Shown here one piece after another: positions 1 through 5,557 of a stretch of 5,740 bases of DNA. The notes below the pieces were generated by a model. That model made no database searches, had not been told where the DNA came from, and saw nothing but the letters and a program-made list of their open reading frames with translations. Position 1 is the first letter of the stretch; every line of letters starts with the position of its first letter. The DNA is taken from the NCBI GenBank assembly GCA_046303115.1, contig JBKCGZ010000011.1, positions 1-5,740 on the forward strand. The letters are read 5' to 3'. The DNA is from CAINEC01 sp046303115 (lineage in GTDB: Bacteria > Bacteroidota > Bacteroidia > AKYH767-A > OLB10). Made by a program: the position numbers and the translations under genes.

Positions 1-1300
1 AGTACGAATAATAACTAAACACTTCAGAAAATGAAAATACAATAGAAGTATAGTTTAAAATTCCGAAAATGATGGCAGCTCCAAATAGATTAACAAGAAC
101 AATTTGTAATGAGAACTTCGACTGTTTTATAAAGTAAGTAGTTGCTATTGTAATAAAATAAAATCCAGAAAAAACAATTCCAATAACAAATAAACCAATT
201 AGACTGTAAAGATCTAATTCAAAAATATTATTGAAGTTAAATGAGATTTGTGAGCTTAATATTAATCCGTTGAGTAGATAATTAATCACATATGAATACG
301 AAAAACATAAGAGTAAAATAATCAATAAAAAACCATGTTTTAGAGTAGCCCATTTATTGATAAACTTGATGGTGCTTTCCTTCACAACTAACGAATACAA
401 ATACACCATTAAACTCAGTAAACATAATACTCCAAAAAATAAATCGAGCGGAGAGTTTAGAAAGCTGGAGCTTGCATAATACTTAGGACTAAAAAAATCG
501 GTATTGTAAAAGGCAACCGGAAAGGAGTATTCAATCATTAAATAACGAATAAAAAAGAGTGCGATTACCGGAAATATTCCTGCTATTCCACTTTTCTTTC
601 CAAGAACAAATGACAAATCGATGATAGCAACATTTAAAAGCAAATAAGCAAATAAATAAAGGATAAAAACAATTATCGACTTATTATGTGCATCATCGCT
701 ATCTATTGTAGAAATATAAAAAATGGGATGTCCATCATAGTTAATGGCAGTAGTGTTTGGTTTCGCGGCGATTGAAAACTCATGATGACTACATAATTGT
801 AAATTTGAATTGAAATTATTTTCGAGGTATTGATTTTGAATATTGAAATCGTAACGAATAAAAAGACAATAAACTATTTGTCGCGCTTTATCAGGTTGCG
901 TAACCTTATTGATGAAATAATATCCATTACCGATTCTGTTGATTTTCTCATCTAGTAATGTTCGATAGTTGGTACTATCAATTGGACATTTATTATCAGA
1001 CCAAAAAATAATTTCGTTATCAGCAAAAACAAACACACTAGCACCAACAGGAAGTATTTTTTTCTGAAAGTAATTATTAGCAATTCTATTGTTTAAAACA
1101 GATTCCTTTAGACAATCGTTAAACGCGTTTTCAAAGGCTTTTACGCTATCAATCTTGCTCTTTAAAACTTTTTCAATAATAGATTTATCGGCTTCTGCTT
1201 TATGATTTTCATCTTGTTTATTGGCTTCTAATGAAATAGCAGCGATAACAAAAAGTGTTATCACTAAAAAGTAGCCTAATAAGCGATTCCCGATATTCAT
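1..1300 (-). CDS. Sensor histidine kinase, N-terminal membrane-sensor part (cut by left edge)
   Basis: An uninterrupted reading frame runs from an ATG at 1300-1298 leftwards for 433 codons and leaves the window without a stop. No alternative start lies upstream, because an in-frame stop is at 1331-1333. Seen: a first membrane helix at about residues 7-24, a probable extracytoplasmic domain of about 180 residues (25-205), then hydrophobic helices at about 207-231, 238-255, 286-304, 322-344, 366-389 and 398-415. Two stretches match what I know of large Bacteroidota sensor kinases: a Y-A-S-S segment after a short polar stretch (residues 270-288), and an S-S-Q-I-S-F-N-F-N-N segment followed by a Y-S-L-I-G helix (349-369). 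The HAMP-like, His-phosphoacceptor and ATPase domains should lie beyond the edge, so kinase activity is inferred. The ligand is unknown. The gene is transcribed divergently from the biotin-carrier operon. Confidence 0.78.
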   Translation of the reverse strand, partial: MNIGNRLLGYFLVITLFVIAAISLEANKQDENHKAEADKSIIEKVLKSKIDSVKAFENAFNDCLKESVLNNRIANNYFQKKILPVGASVFVFADNEIIFWSDNKCPIDSTNYRTLLDEKINRIGNGYYFINKVTQPDKARQIVYCLFIRYDFNIQNQYLENNFNSNLQLCSHHEFSIAAKPNTTAINYDGHPIFYISTIDSDDAHNKSIIVFILYLFAYLLLNVAIIDLSFVLGKKSGIAGIFPVIALFFIRYLMIEYSFPVAFYNTDFFSPKYYASSSFLNSPLDLFFGVLCLLSLMVYLYSLVVKESTIKFINKWATLKHGFLLIILLLCFSYSYVINYLLNGLILSSQISFNFNNIFELDLYSLIGLFVIGIVFSGFYFITIATTYFIKQSKFSLQIVLVNLFGAAIIFGILNYTSIVFSFSEVFSYYSY

Positions 1301-1305
1301 TTCCG

Positions 1306-1313
1306 TAAAAATA
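1306..1313 (-). promoter_or_regulatory. Possible imperfect -7 element for the sensor kinase gene
   Basis: Read on the minus strand this is TATTTTTA, one mismatch from the Bacteroidota -7 consensus TAnnTTTG, and it ends 5 bases before the kinase ATG. No TTG-type -33 element is visible at the expected distance. The match could be chance in AT-rich DNA; its main support is that it sits at the same distance from the ATG as the better elements at 1404 and 4547. Confidence 0.25.
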
Positions 1314-1355
1314 GGAAGGAATAAGGTTATTTAGAAGGTTTTCTCATTGTTTTAT

Positions 1356-1385
1356 AAACTGATACAGGTTGAAAGCAATCAGTTT
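1356..1385. repeat. 8-bp inverted repeat in the divergent promoter region
   Basis: AAACTGAT (1356-1363) and ATCAGTTT (1378-1385) are perfect inverted repeats separated by 14 bases, and the right arm continues into a T run to 1387. The dyad centre is about 45 bases upstream of the predicted transcription start of the biotin-carrier operon, in the region shared with the divergent kinase gene. This would suit an operator for either gene. A terminator is less likely, because no plus-strand gene ends just upstream. Confidence 0.35.
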
Positions 1386-1403
1386 TTAATTACATAATTT
1401 AAG

Positions 1404-1411
1404 TAAATTTG
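1404..1411 (+). promoter_or_regulatory. -7 promoter element (TAnnTTTG) of the BCCP-SOD-CpeT operon
   Basis: TAAATTTG matches the Bacteroidota primary sigma factor -7 consensus TAnnTTTG exactly. It ends 4 bases before the ATG at 1416, so a start about 4-7 bases after the element would fall on or next to the start codon, giving a leaderless or nearly leaderless message. A clear TTG at -33 is not seen; the region holds only a T run at 1383-1387. Confidence 0.55.
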
Positions 1412-1415
1412 TGGT

Positions 1416-1916
1416 ATGAAAGCAATTATTAATAAGTCCAACACGATTACTGTTGAAGAAAATACAGGTGGAGCAATTTCAATCAACGAGAAACTATTTA
1501 ATGGTGATATAAAGCAAGTCGGACCCTACTCTTATAATATTATTTATAATGGAGAGAGTATGAATGTAGAAGTGTTGATATCAGACGCAAAAAGTAAAAA
1601 GCATCAGCTTAAGATTAACGGAAAGGTGGTTGATATTCAGCTGGAAGATAAATACGATGAGTTACTTAAAAAATTAGGTATGGACGCAGCCTCTTCACAA
1701 AAGATTGGCGATTTAAAAGCTCCGATGCCTGGTTTAGTAGTAAACATTCCGGTTGCAGAAGGTGATGTAATCAAGAAAGGTGATGTACTGCTTATTTTAG
1801 AAGCAATGAAAATGGAAAATGCATTGAAGGCTGTTGCAGATGCTACTGTTAAAAAGATAATGGTCAAAACTGGTCAGGCAGTAGAAAAGAATCAGGTATT
1901 AATTCAATTAGTATAA
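1416..1916 (+). CDS. Biotin carboxyl carrier protein (biotin/lipoyl-attachment domain)
   Basis: This 166-residue cytoplasmic protein carries the biotin prosthetic group that shuttles carboxyl groups in acyl-CoA or pyruvate-type carboxylases. The C-terminal half (about 97-166) is a biotinyl/lipoyl domain: A-P-M-P-G at 102-106, then the biotinylation motif E-A-M-K-M-E with the acceptor lysine at 132. The N-terminal 90 residues resemble the linker preceding the carrier domain in propionyl-CoA-type carboxylase alpha chains, ending in D-E-L-L-K-K-L-G-M. It is a free-standing subunit, not part of a full carboxylase chain. The start is firm: an in-frame stop lies at 1404-1406 and the next Met is residue 49. 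It is the first gene of an operon, 10 bases before the superoxide dismutase gene. No biotin carboxylase or carboxyltransferase gene is in the window, so whether it serves acetyl-CoA, propionyl-CoA or another carboxylase is open. A lipoyl carrier is unlikely given A-M-K-M. Confidence 0.9.
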   Translation: MKAIINKSNTITVEENTGGAISINEKLFNGDIKQVGPYSYNIIYNGESMNVEVLISDAKSKKHQLKINGKVVDIQLEDKYDELLKKLGMDAASSQKIGDLKAPMPGLVVNIPVAEGDVIKKGDVLLILEAMKMENALKAVADATVKKIMVKTGQAVEKNQVLIQLV

Positions 1917-1926
1917 ACAAAACACT

Positions 1927-2637
1927 ATGGATCGTCGTAATTTTTTAAAGAAATCAGGATTAGCAACTGCTGGATTAGTGGTGGCTTCTCAATTATCATC
2001 AGTAGAATCTTTGGCAGAACAAATCGAAAATGAAACACAGTTTTCTTTGCCAGCTTTGCCTTATGATTTCAAAGCATTAGAGCCACATATCGATGCTCTA
2101 ACTATGGAGATTCATTATTCTCGTCATCATAAAGCATACGTTGATAATTTGAATAAAGCATGTGCAGATAATAAAATCAAAGCAGGATCTATTGAAGAAT
2201 TGTTAGCCAACATTTCTAAATATCCAGCAGCAGTACGAAATAATGGCGGAGGACATTTTAATCACTCATTGTTCTGGCGTTTAATGCAACCTAACGGAGG
2301 CGGATTACCGACAGGTCCAATTGCTGAAGCGATTAATAGTAACTTTGGTAGTTTTGATGCAATGAAATTGAAATTTTCAGAGGTAGCAAAATCACGTTTT
2401 GGCTCTGGATGGGCTTGGATGGTTTTACGTGATGGGAAATTAGACATAGGTTCAACTCCGAATCAGGATAATCCACTGATGGATGTTTCTGAATTGAAAG
2501 GGAAGCCAGTTTTAGCGTTGGATGTTTGGGAGCACGCATACTATTTAAAGTATCAGAATAAGCGAGTGGATTATATCACTGCGTGGTTTAACACCATTAA
2601 TTGGGATACTGTGAATGAGCTTTATGCCGCAAAGTAA
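1927..2637 (+). CDS. Superoxide dismutase, Mn-type, Tat-exported
   Basis: The enzyme converts superoxide to oxygen and hydrogen peroxide. The 236 residues comprise an N-terminal extension of about 38 residues and a full-length Fe/Mn superoxide dismutase core. Metal ligands can be placed by comparison with E. coli SodA and SodB: His63, His113, Asp199 and His203 (in D-V-W-E-H-A-Y), with the second-shell Tyr71. Gly109 four residues before His113, together with Gln180 in S-T-P-N-Q-D, is the Mn-type arrangement; Fe-type enzymes instead have Gln at the first site. The extension begins M-D-R-R-N-F-L-K-K-S, a twin-arginine signal, followed by a weakly hydrophobic stretch (11-23) and a possible S-L-A cleavage site at 28-30. 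The folded metalloenzyme is therefore predicted to be exported to the periplasm. It is the middle gene of the operon; its stop is 1 base before the preferred start of the next gene. Metal use could be cambialistic. Confidence 0.95.
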   Translation: MDRRNFLKKSGLATAGLVVASQLSSVESLAEQIENETQFSLPALPYDFKALEPHIDALTMEIHYSRHHKAYVDNLNKACADNKIKAGSIEELLANISKYPAAVRNNGGGHFNHSLFWRLMQPNGGGLPTGPIAEAINSNFGSFDAMKLKFSEVAKSRFGSGWAWMVLRDGKLDIGSTPNQDNPLMDVSELKGKPVLALDVWEHAYYLKYQNKRVDYITAWFNTINWDTVNELYAAK

Positions 2638-2638
2638 A

Positions 2639-3262
2639 ATGAGTCGAGTAATAATTTTATCGGTATTACTTTTCGCTGCTTGTTCATCTGTTAAAAAATC
2701 AACAGCGACAAAAGTTGATAATGAATTAAATCAGCTGGAACAACTTTTAAGTGGAAGTTTTAGTAGTGAATTGCAATCAAAAGAGGACACCAGCTATTTT
2801 AATATTAGTTTGGTTATGCTTCCAATTTGGATTAATAGAACGGATGGCAAATGGATGTATGTAGAACAAGCAATGTCGACAAAATTAGATAAGCCTTATC
2901 GCCAACGTGTTTACCATTTACAACATTCTGGAAAAAATACTTTTACTAGTGATATTTATACCATTAAAAATGCATTGACGTATGCAGGTTTACAAAATGA
3001 TAAATCAAAACTAGAGAAACTATCATTCGATAGTCTTGAATTAAAGGATGGCTGCACTGTTACATTGATAAATAATAATGGTCTTTTTTCTGGATGCACT
3101 GATGGCCGAAGTTGTCCTTCAGATCTACGAGGTGCTAAATATGCAACTACAAAAATTACTTTGAAAAAAGGAGAACTTATTTCGTGGGATCAAGGTTTTG
3201 ATGCTAACGATAAACAAGTTTGGGGTGCAACAAAGGGTGGATATATTTTTATCAAAAAGTAA
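2639..3262 (+). CDS. CpcT/CpeT-family lipoprotein, role unknown
   Basis: I prefer the ATG at 2639, one base after the dismutase stop, giving 207 residues. It yields a clean lipoprotein signal (MSRVIILSVLLFAAC, lipid-attachment Cys15), whereas the ATGs at 2615 and 2624 lie inside the dismutase gene and add a polar tail before the signal. Phe at -3 of the lipobox is slightly unusual. The mature part matches the CpcT/CpeT fold, known from cyanobacterial lyases that attach phycobilins to phycobiliproteins: L-P-I-W (61-64), W-M-Y-V-E-Q-A (72-78), K-P-Y-R-Q-R-V-Y (85-92), G-C (138-139), F-S-G-C-T (150-154), W-D-Q-G-F-D (183-188) and W-G-A-T-K-G-G-Y (195-202). Nothing in the window suggests phycobiliproteins, so bilin-lyase activity should not be assumed; the domain may bind another tetrapyrrole or hydrophobic ligand. 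Cys15 would be lipidated; Cys139, Cys153 and Cys159 remain in the mature domain. It is the last gene of the operon, followed by a terminator. Confidence 0.85.
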   Translation: MSRVIILSVLLFAACSSVKKSTATKVDNELNQLEQLLSGSFSSELQSKEDTSYFNISLVMLPIWINRTDGKWMYVEQAMSTKLDKPYRQRVYHLQHSGKNTFTSDIYTIKNALTYAGLQNDKSKLEKLSFDSLELKDGCTVTLINNNGLFSGCTDGRSCPSDLRGAKYATTKITLKKGELISWDQGFDANDKQVWGATKGGYIFIKK

Positions 3263-3278
3263 TTTCATTAGAATAAAA

Positions 3279-3315
3279 AAAGGGACTAGTCTTTCGATTA
3301 GCCCCTTTGGTTTTT
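3279..3315. terminator. Bidirectional intrinsic terminator between convergent genes
   Basis: AAAGGGACTA (3279-3288) pairs with TAGCCCCTTT (3299-3308) with one A-C mismatch, leaving a 10-base loop. On the plus strand the stem is followed by GG and five T (3311-3315). On the minus strand the A run at 3275-3281 reads as a T tract directly after the stem. It sits between the ends of the CpeT-like gene (3262) and the PfkB gene (3327), so it can stop transcription from both sides. Confidence 0.85.
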
Positions 3316-3326
3316 ATAAAGTAAGG

Positions 3327-4250
3327 TTAAACTAATGTAATCTCAAACTGTACCAGGTTAATGAACTCCTGAATACGTTCGTCAATTTCTCCTTCCGATA
3401 AACCTTCAATTCTTTCTAATCCGAATTTCTCTACACAGAATGAAGCCATTGCTGATCCGTGGATAACAGCGCGCTTCATGTTTTCAAAAGATATATCTCC
3501 TGTTGATGTGATGTAACCGATGAATCCACCAGCAAACGTATCACCAGCTCCTGTTGGGTCAAATACTTCTTCTAACGGTAACGCAGGTGCGAAGAATACT
3601 TCTTTCTCATGGAACAATAATGCACCATGTTCTCCTTTTTTAATGATAAGGAATTTAGGTCCCATCGTTAAAATTTTACGAGCCGCTTTTACTAATGAAT
3701 ATTCTCCAGTTAATAATCTTGCTTCTTCGTCGTTGATGGTTAAAACATCAACTAGTTTCATTGTTTCTAATAAATCATTCAACGCGACTTCCATCCAGAA
3801 ATTCATCGTGTCCATTACGATTAACTTCGGACGATTTCTTAAGCCTTTGATTACCTTTTGTTGTAAGCTTGGCATTAGGTTGCCTAACATCAAATACTCA
3901 CAATCTTGATATGATTCAGGGATAATAGGGTCGAAGTTGCTCAATACATTTAGCTGCGTATCCATCGTATCACGCGTGTTCATGTCTGCATGATACTTTC
4001 CTGACCAGAAGAAAGTTTTCTCGCCTTGTTTAATTTGCAAACCATCTGTGTTAATCCCTTTGCCTTTTAGCATGTCGATGGTTGCCTGAGGAAAATCTTC
4101 TCCAACTACCGAAACAAGGTTGATTTTATTTCTGAAATAACTTGCAGAAACGGAAATATAGGTTGCAGCTCCACCTATGATTTTATCTGTTTTCCCGAAT
4201 GGGGTTTCAATGGCATCGAACGCAACCGTTCCAATGACTAAAAGACTCAT
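3327..4250 (-). CDS. PfkB/ribokinase-family sugar or nucleoside kinase
   Basis: A 307-residue cytoplasmic kinase predicted to transfer the ATP gamma-phosphate to a hydroxyl of a sugar, nucleoside or related small molecule. The length is normal for the family. Seen: an N-terminal Rossmann-like strand (L-L-V-I-G-T-V-A-F-D), the substrate-side G-G-A-A-T-Y (26-31), an N-D-E-E motif (173-176) as in the family's Mg/ATP-site NxxE, K-K-G-E-H-G-A (204-210), and the C-terminal signature D-P-T-G-A-G-D-T-F-A-G-G-F (231-243) with catalytic base Asp237. The start is firm, since an in-frame stop lies five codons upstream (4263-4265). The usual GGxxxN near the N-terminus reads GGAATY, which argues against a standard ribokinase or fructokinase but does not name the substrate. 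The gene is a single-gene unit: its own promoter is upstream, and it converges on the CpeT-like gene across a shared terminator. Confidence 0.9.
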   Translation of the reverse strand: MSLLVIGTVAFDAIETPFGKTDKIIGGAATYISVSASYFRNKINLVSVVGEDFPQATIDMLKGKGINTDGLQIKQGEKTFFWSGKYHADMNTRDTMDTQLNVLSNFDPIIPESYQDCEYLMLGNLMPSLQQKVIKGLRNRPKLIVMDTMNFWMEVALNDLLETMKLVDVLTINDEEARLLTGEYSLVKAARKILTMGPKFLIIKKGEHGALLFHEKEVFFAPALPLEEVFDPTGAGDTFAGGFIGYITSTGDISFENMKRAVIHGSAMASFCVEKFGLERIEGLSEGEIDERIQEFINLVQFEITLV

Positions 4251-4304
4251 AACAATAAATTTTTTAATGGGAAGCCCGAACTATTCAGACCTTAATCCGG
4301 GAGT

Positions 4305-4334
4305 CAAAGTTAAATAATTGAGTTGGATGGGCAA
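4305..4334 (-). promoter_or_regulatory. Promoter of the PfkB-family kinase gene (-33 TTG and -7 TAACTTTG)
   Basis: Read on the minus strand, TAACTTTG (4312-4305) matches the Bacteroidota -7 consensus TAnnTTTG, and a TTG (4334-4332, in the context GATTGC) lies 19 bases upstream, a fitting spacing for the -33 element. Transcription should begin near 4299, giving a leader of about 50 bases before the ATG at 4250. This is the most complete promoter in the window. Confidence 0.65.
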
Positions 4335-4475
4335 TCGTTTTTTTGAATTCGATGGAAATTAATTTCAGTGGGATTAATGATTGTATAAGGCAGGGATGGT
4401 TGGCGCCTCAAATTAAACGTTTGTAAATACTTAATAACCGAATAATTATTTTTTACTCGCTAATTTTATCGCGGG

Positions 4476-4495
4476 AGGGGGCCCGGTGGCCCCCT
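4476..4495. repeat. GC-rich perfect hairpin (8-bp stem, 4-base loop)
   Basis: AGGGGGCC (4476-4483) and GGCCCCCT (4488-4495) form a perfect stem around the loop CGGT. Seventeen of 20 bases are G or C, in a strongly AT-rich intergenic region. No T tract follows on either strand, and no gene ends here, so it is not a standard terminator. It may be a copy of a dispersed palindromic repeat, a protein-binding site or a structured RNA element. A single window cannot decide. Confidence 0.6.
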
Positions 4496-4522
4496 GTTCG
4501 TCTTATTTGAAATCGCCGAATC

Positions 4523-4538
4523 TTCAAATTTTCAAATT
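4523..4538 (+). repeat. Two tandem copies of TTCAAATT
   Basis: The octamer TTCAAATT occurs twice head to tail, ending 8 bases before the -7 element of the oxygenase gene and so covering the region where a -33 element would lie. It could be a regulator site, or chance in AT-rich DNA. Confidence 0.35.
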
Positions 4539-4546
4539 AATTTCCA

Positions 4547-4554
4547 TAGTTTTG
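4547..4554 (+). promoter_or_regulatory. -7 promoter element (TAnnTTTG) of the oxygenase gene
   Basis: TAGTTTTG matches TAnnTTTG and ends 5 bases before the ATG at 4560, predicting a leaderless or nearly leaderless message. No TTG is seen at the expected -33 position. Confidence 0.5.
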
Positions 4555-4559
4555 GTTTT

Positions 4560-5540
4560 ATGGCAAATACCGCGATTCCAATCATCGACCTTCATCTTTT
4601 CCTAGGTAACAATCCCGCAGAAAAAGCTTTAGTAGCAGCGCAAATTCACGAGGCCTGTAAATCATTCGGGGTTTTTTATTTAATCAATCATGGAATAGAT
4701 GAAATCAATATTCTTCAAAACATGAAAGCGTTTTTTGATCGTTCATCCGACGAAAAAAATGAAATTAAAATTTCGAAACAAGGAATTGCTCGAGGTTATA
4801 TTGGCATGGGAGAAGAGAGTGGATCCGATGCGCTTGAAGTGAAAGAAGCTTTTTCGTATGGTTGCAAATGGCCATCTGATAAACCACTCGAAAATACTTT
4901 ACAAGGAATTAATCGTTGGCCAGCGTCAAATAATTTACCCATTGGATGGAACACGTCGATGGAGGAGTTTTACTCGAAGATGATTGATGTAGCAGAAACA
5001 CTTACTCGTGCATTCTCGCTCAGCTATGCTAACGACGAAAACTATTTAGGCAACTATTGCAATGGTGGAGATACGATTTCAATGATGCGTCTCTTTCATT
5101 ATTTCCCTTATCACAAAGCCAATGAAAATTTTCCTGATCAACAAAATCGTATTGGCTCGAGTGCGCATACCGATTGGGGATTTCTCACGTTGATTTTACA
5201 AGAGCATCATGTTACGGGCTTGGAATTATTTCATAATAACGAATGGATGGAAGTGCCTCCAATGGAAGGTGCATTAACTGTAAACTGTGGTGATTATTTT
5301 TCGATGCTTACCAATGGCGAATATATTTCTCCTTTACATCGAGTAGTTTCAAGCGGTAAAGAAAGAATGTCGGCTGTACTATTTTATTATCCAGCATATG
5401 ATGCAAAAATTCCAACTCTTACTAAGCAGAAATATAGCTTATTCGAAAATCAAGATATAAGTCAAGATGCTAGTGTAGATATTAATTCGATTAGCTTCGG
5501 TGAATTTATCGAAGAAAAATGGAAACAAGTAAGAAGATAA
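4560..5540 (+). CDS. 2-oxoglutarate/Fe(II)-dependent oxygenase, isopenicillin-N-synthase-like
   Basis: A 326-residue cytoplasmic non-haem iron oxygenase of the isopenicillin-N-synthase-like group, normal in length. The N-terminal part (about 6-110) is the DIOX_N-type region: I-P-I-I-D-L near the start, then F-G-V-F-Y-L-I-N-H-G (36-45). The catalytic jelly-roll follows at about 172-285: M-R-L-F-H-Y-F-P (176-183), the iron ligands His203 and Asp205 in A-H-T-D-W-G, and His260 in S-P-L-H-R-V. Arg269-Met-Ser271 is the R-x-S motif that in this family binds the 2-oxoglutarate carboxylate, which makes hydroxylation or oxidation with 2-oxoglutarate more likely than a true isopenicillin-N-synthase reaction. 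The substrate cannot be read from the sequence. No peptide-synthetase or other antibiotic gene is nearby. The downstream DoxX-family gene starts 17 bases after the stop and is probably co-transcribed. Confidence 0.9.
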   Translation: MANTAIPIIDLHLFLGNNPAEKALVAAQIHEACKSFGVFYLINHGIDEINILQNMKAFFDRSSDEKNEIKISKQGIARGYIGMGEESGSDALEVKEAFSYGCKWPSDKPLENTLQGINRWPASNNLPIGWNTSMEEFYSKMIDVAETLTRAFSLSYANDENYLGNYCNGGDTISMMRLFHYFPYHKANENFPDQQNRIGSSAHTDWGFLTLILQEHHVTGLELFHNNEWMEVPPMEGALTVNCGDYFSMLTNGEYISPLHRVVSSGKERMSAVLFYYPAYDAKIPTLTKQKYSLFENQDISQDASVDINSISFGEFIEEKWKQVRR

Positions 5541-5557
5541 ATTGTTGTTATTGAAGT

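Larger units (their letters stand above)
4251..4559. other. Divergent intergenic region without a gene
   Basis: These 309 bases separate the divergent PfkB-family kinase and oxygenase genes. They hold a promoter for each, a GC-rich hairpin (4476-4495) and a tandem octamer (4523-4538), listed separately. The longest ATG-started frame I followed on the plus strand begins at 4350 and closes after 24 codons, with nothing to support it. About 4340-4470 shows no element I recognise on either strand. Confidence 0.6.

Noticed and set aside
1356..1387. Dyad plus T run as an intrinsic terminator
   Set aside because: The stem is AT-rich with a 14-base loop, and no plus-strand gene ends upstream, so an operator-type dyad is the better reading.
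1637..1867. Open frame of 76 codons on the minus strand
   Set aside because: It lies entirely opposite the well-supported biotin-carrier gene, and its translation shows no recognisable motif.
2262..2539. Two overlapping minus-strand frames of 61 and 68 codons
   Set aside because: Both are antisense to the superoxide dismutase core and have no features of their own.
2615..2638. Upstream starts (2615 and 2624) for the CpeT-like lipoprotein
   Set aside because: They lie inside the dismutase coding region and add a polar stretch before an otherwise ideal lipoprotein signal; the ATG at 2639 fits better.
3520..3909. Plus-strand frame of 129 codons
   Set aside because: It is antisense to the PfkB-family kinase, whose catalytic motifs fix the coding strand; the composition (rich in Ser, Asn and Pro) is typical of an antisense shadow.
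4275..4301. CCCG/CGGG short inverted arms in the leader of the PfkB kinase gene, considered as a riboswitch
   Set aside because: Only four base pairs pair across a 19-base gap; this is too weak, and no known riboswitch core is recognisable.
4350..4424. Possible 24-codon small gene in the intergenic region
   Set aside because: It has no promoter, no recognisable product and a length expected by chance.
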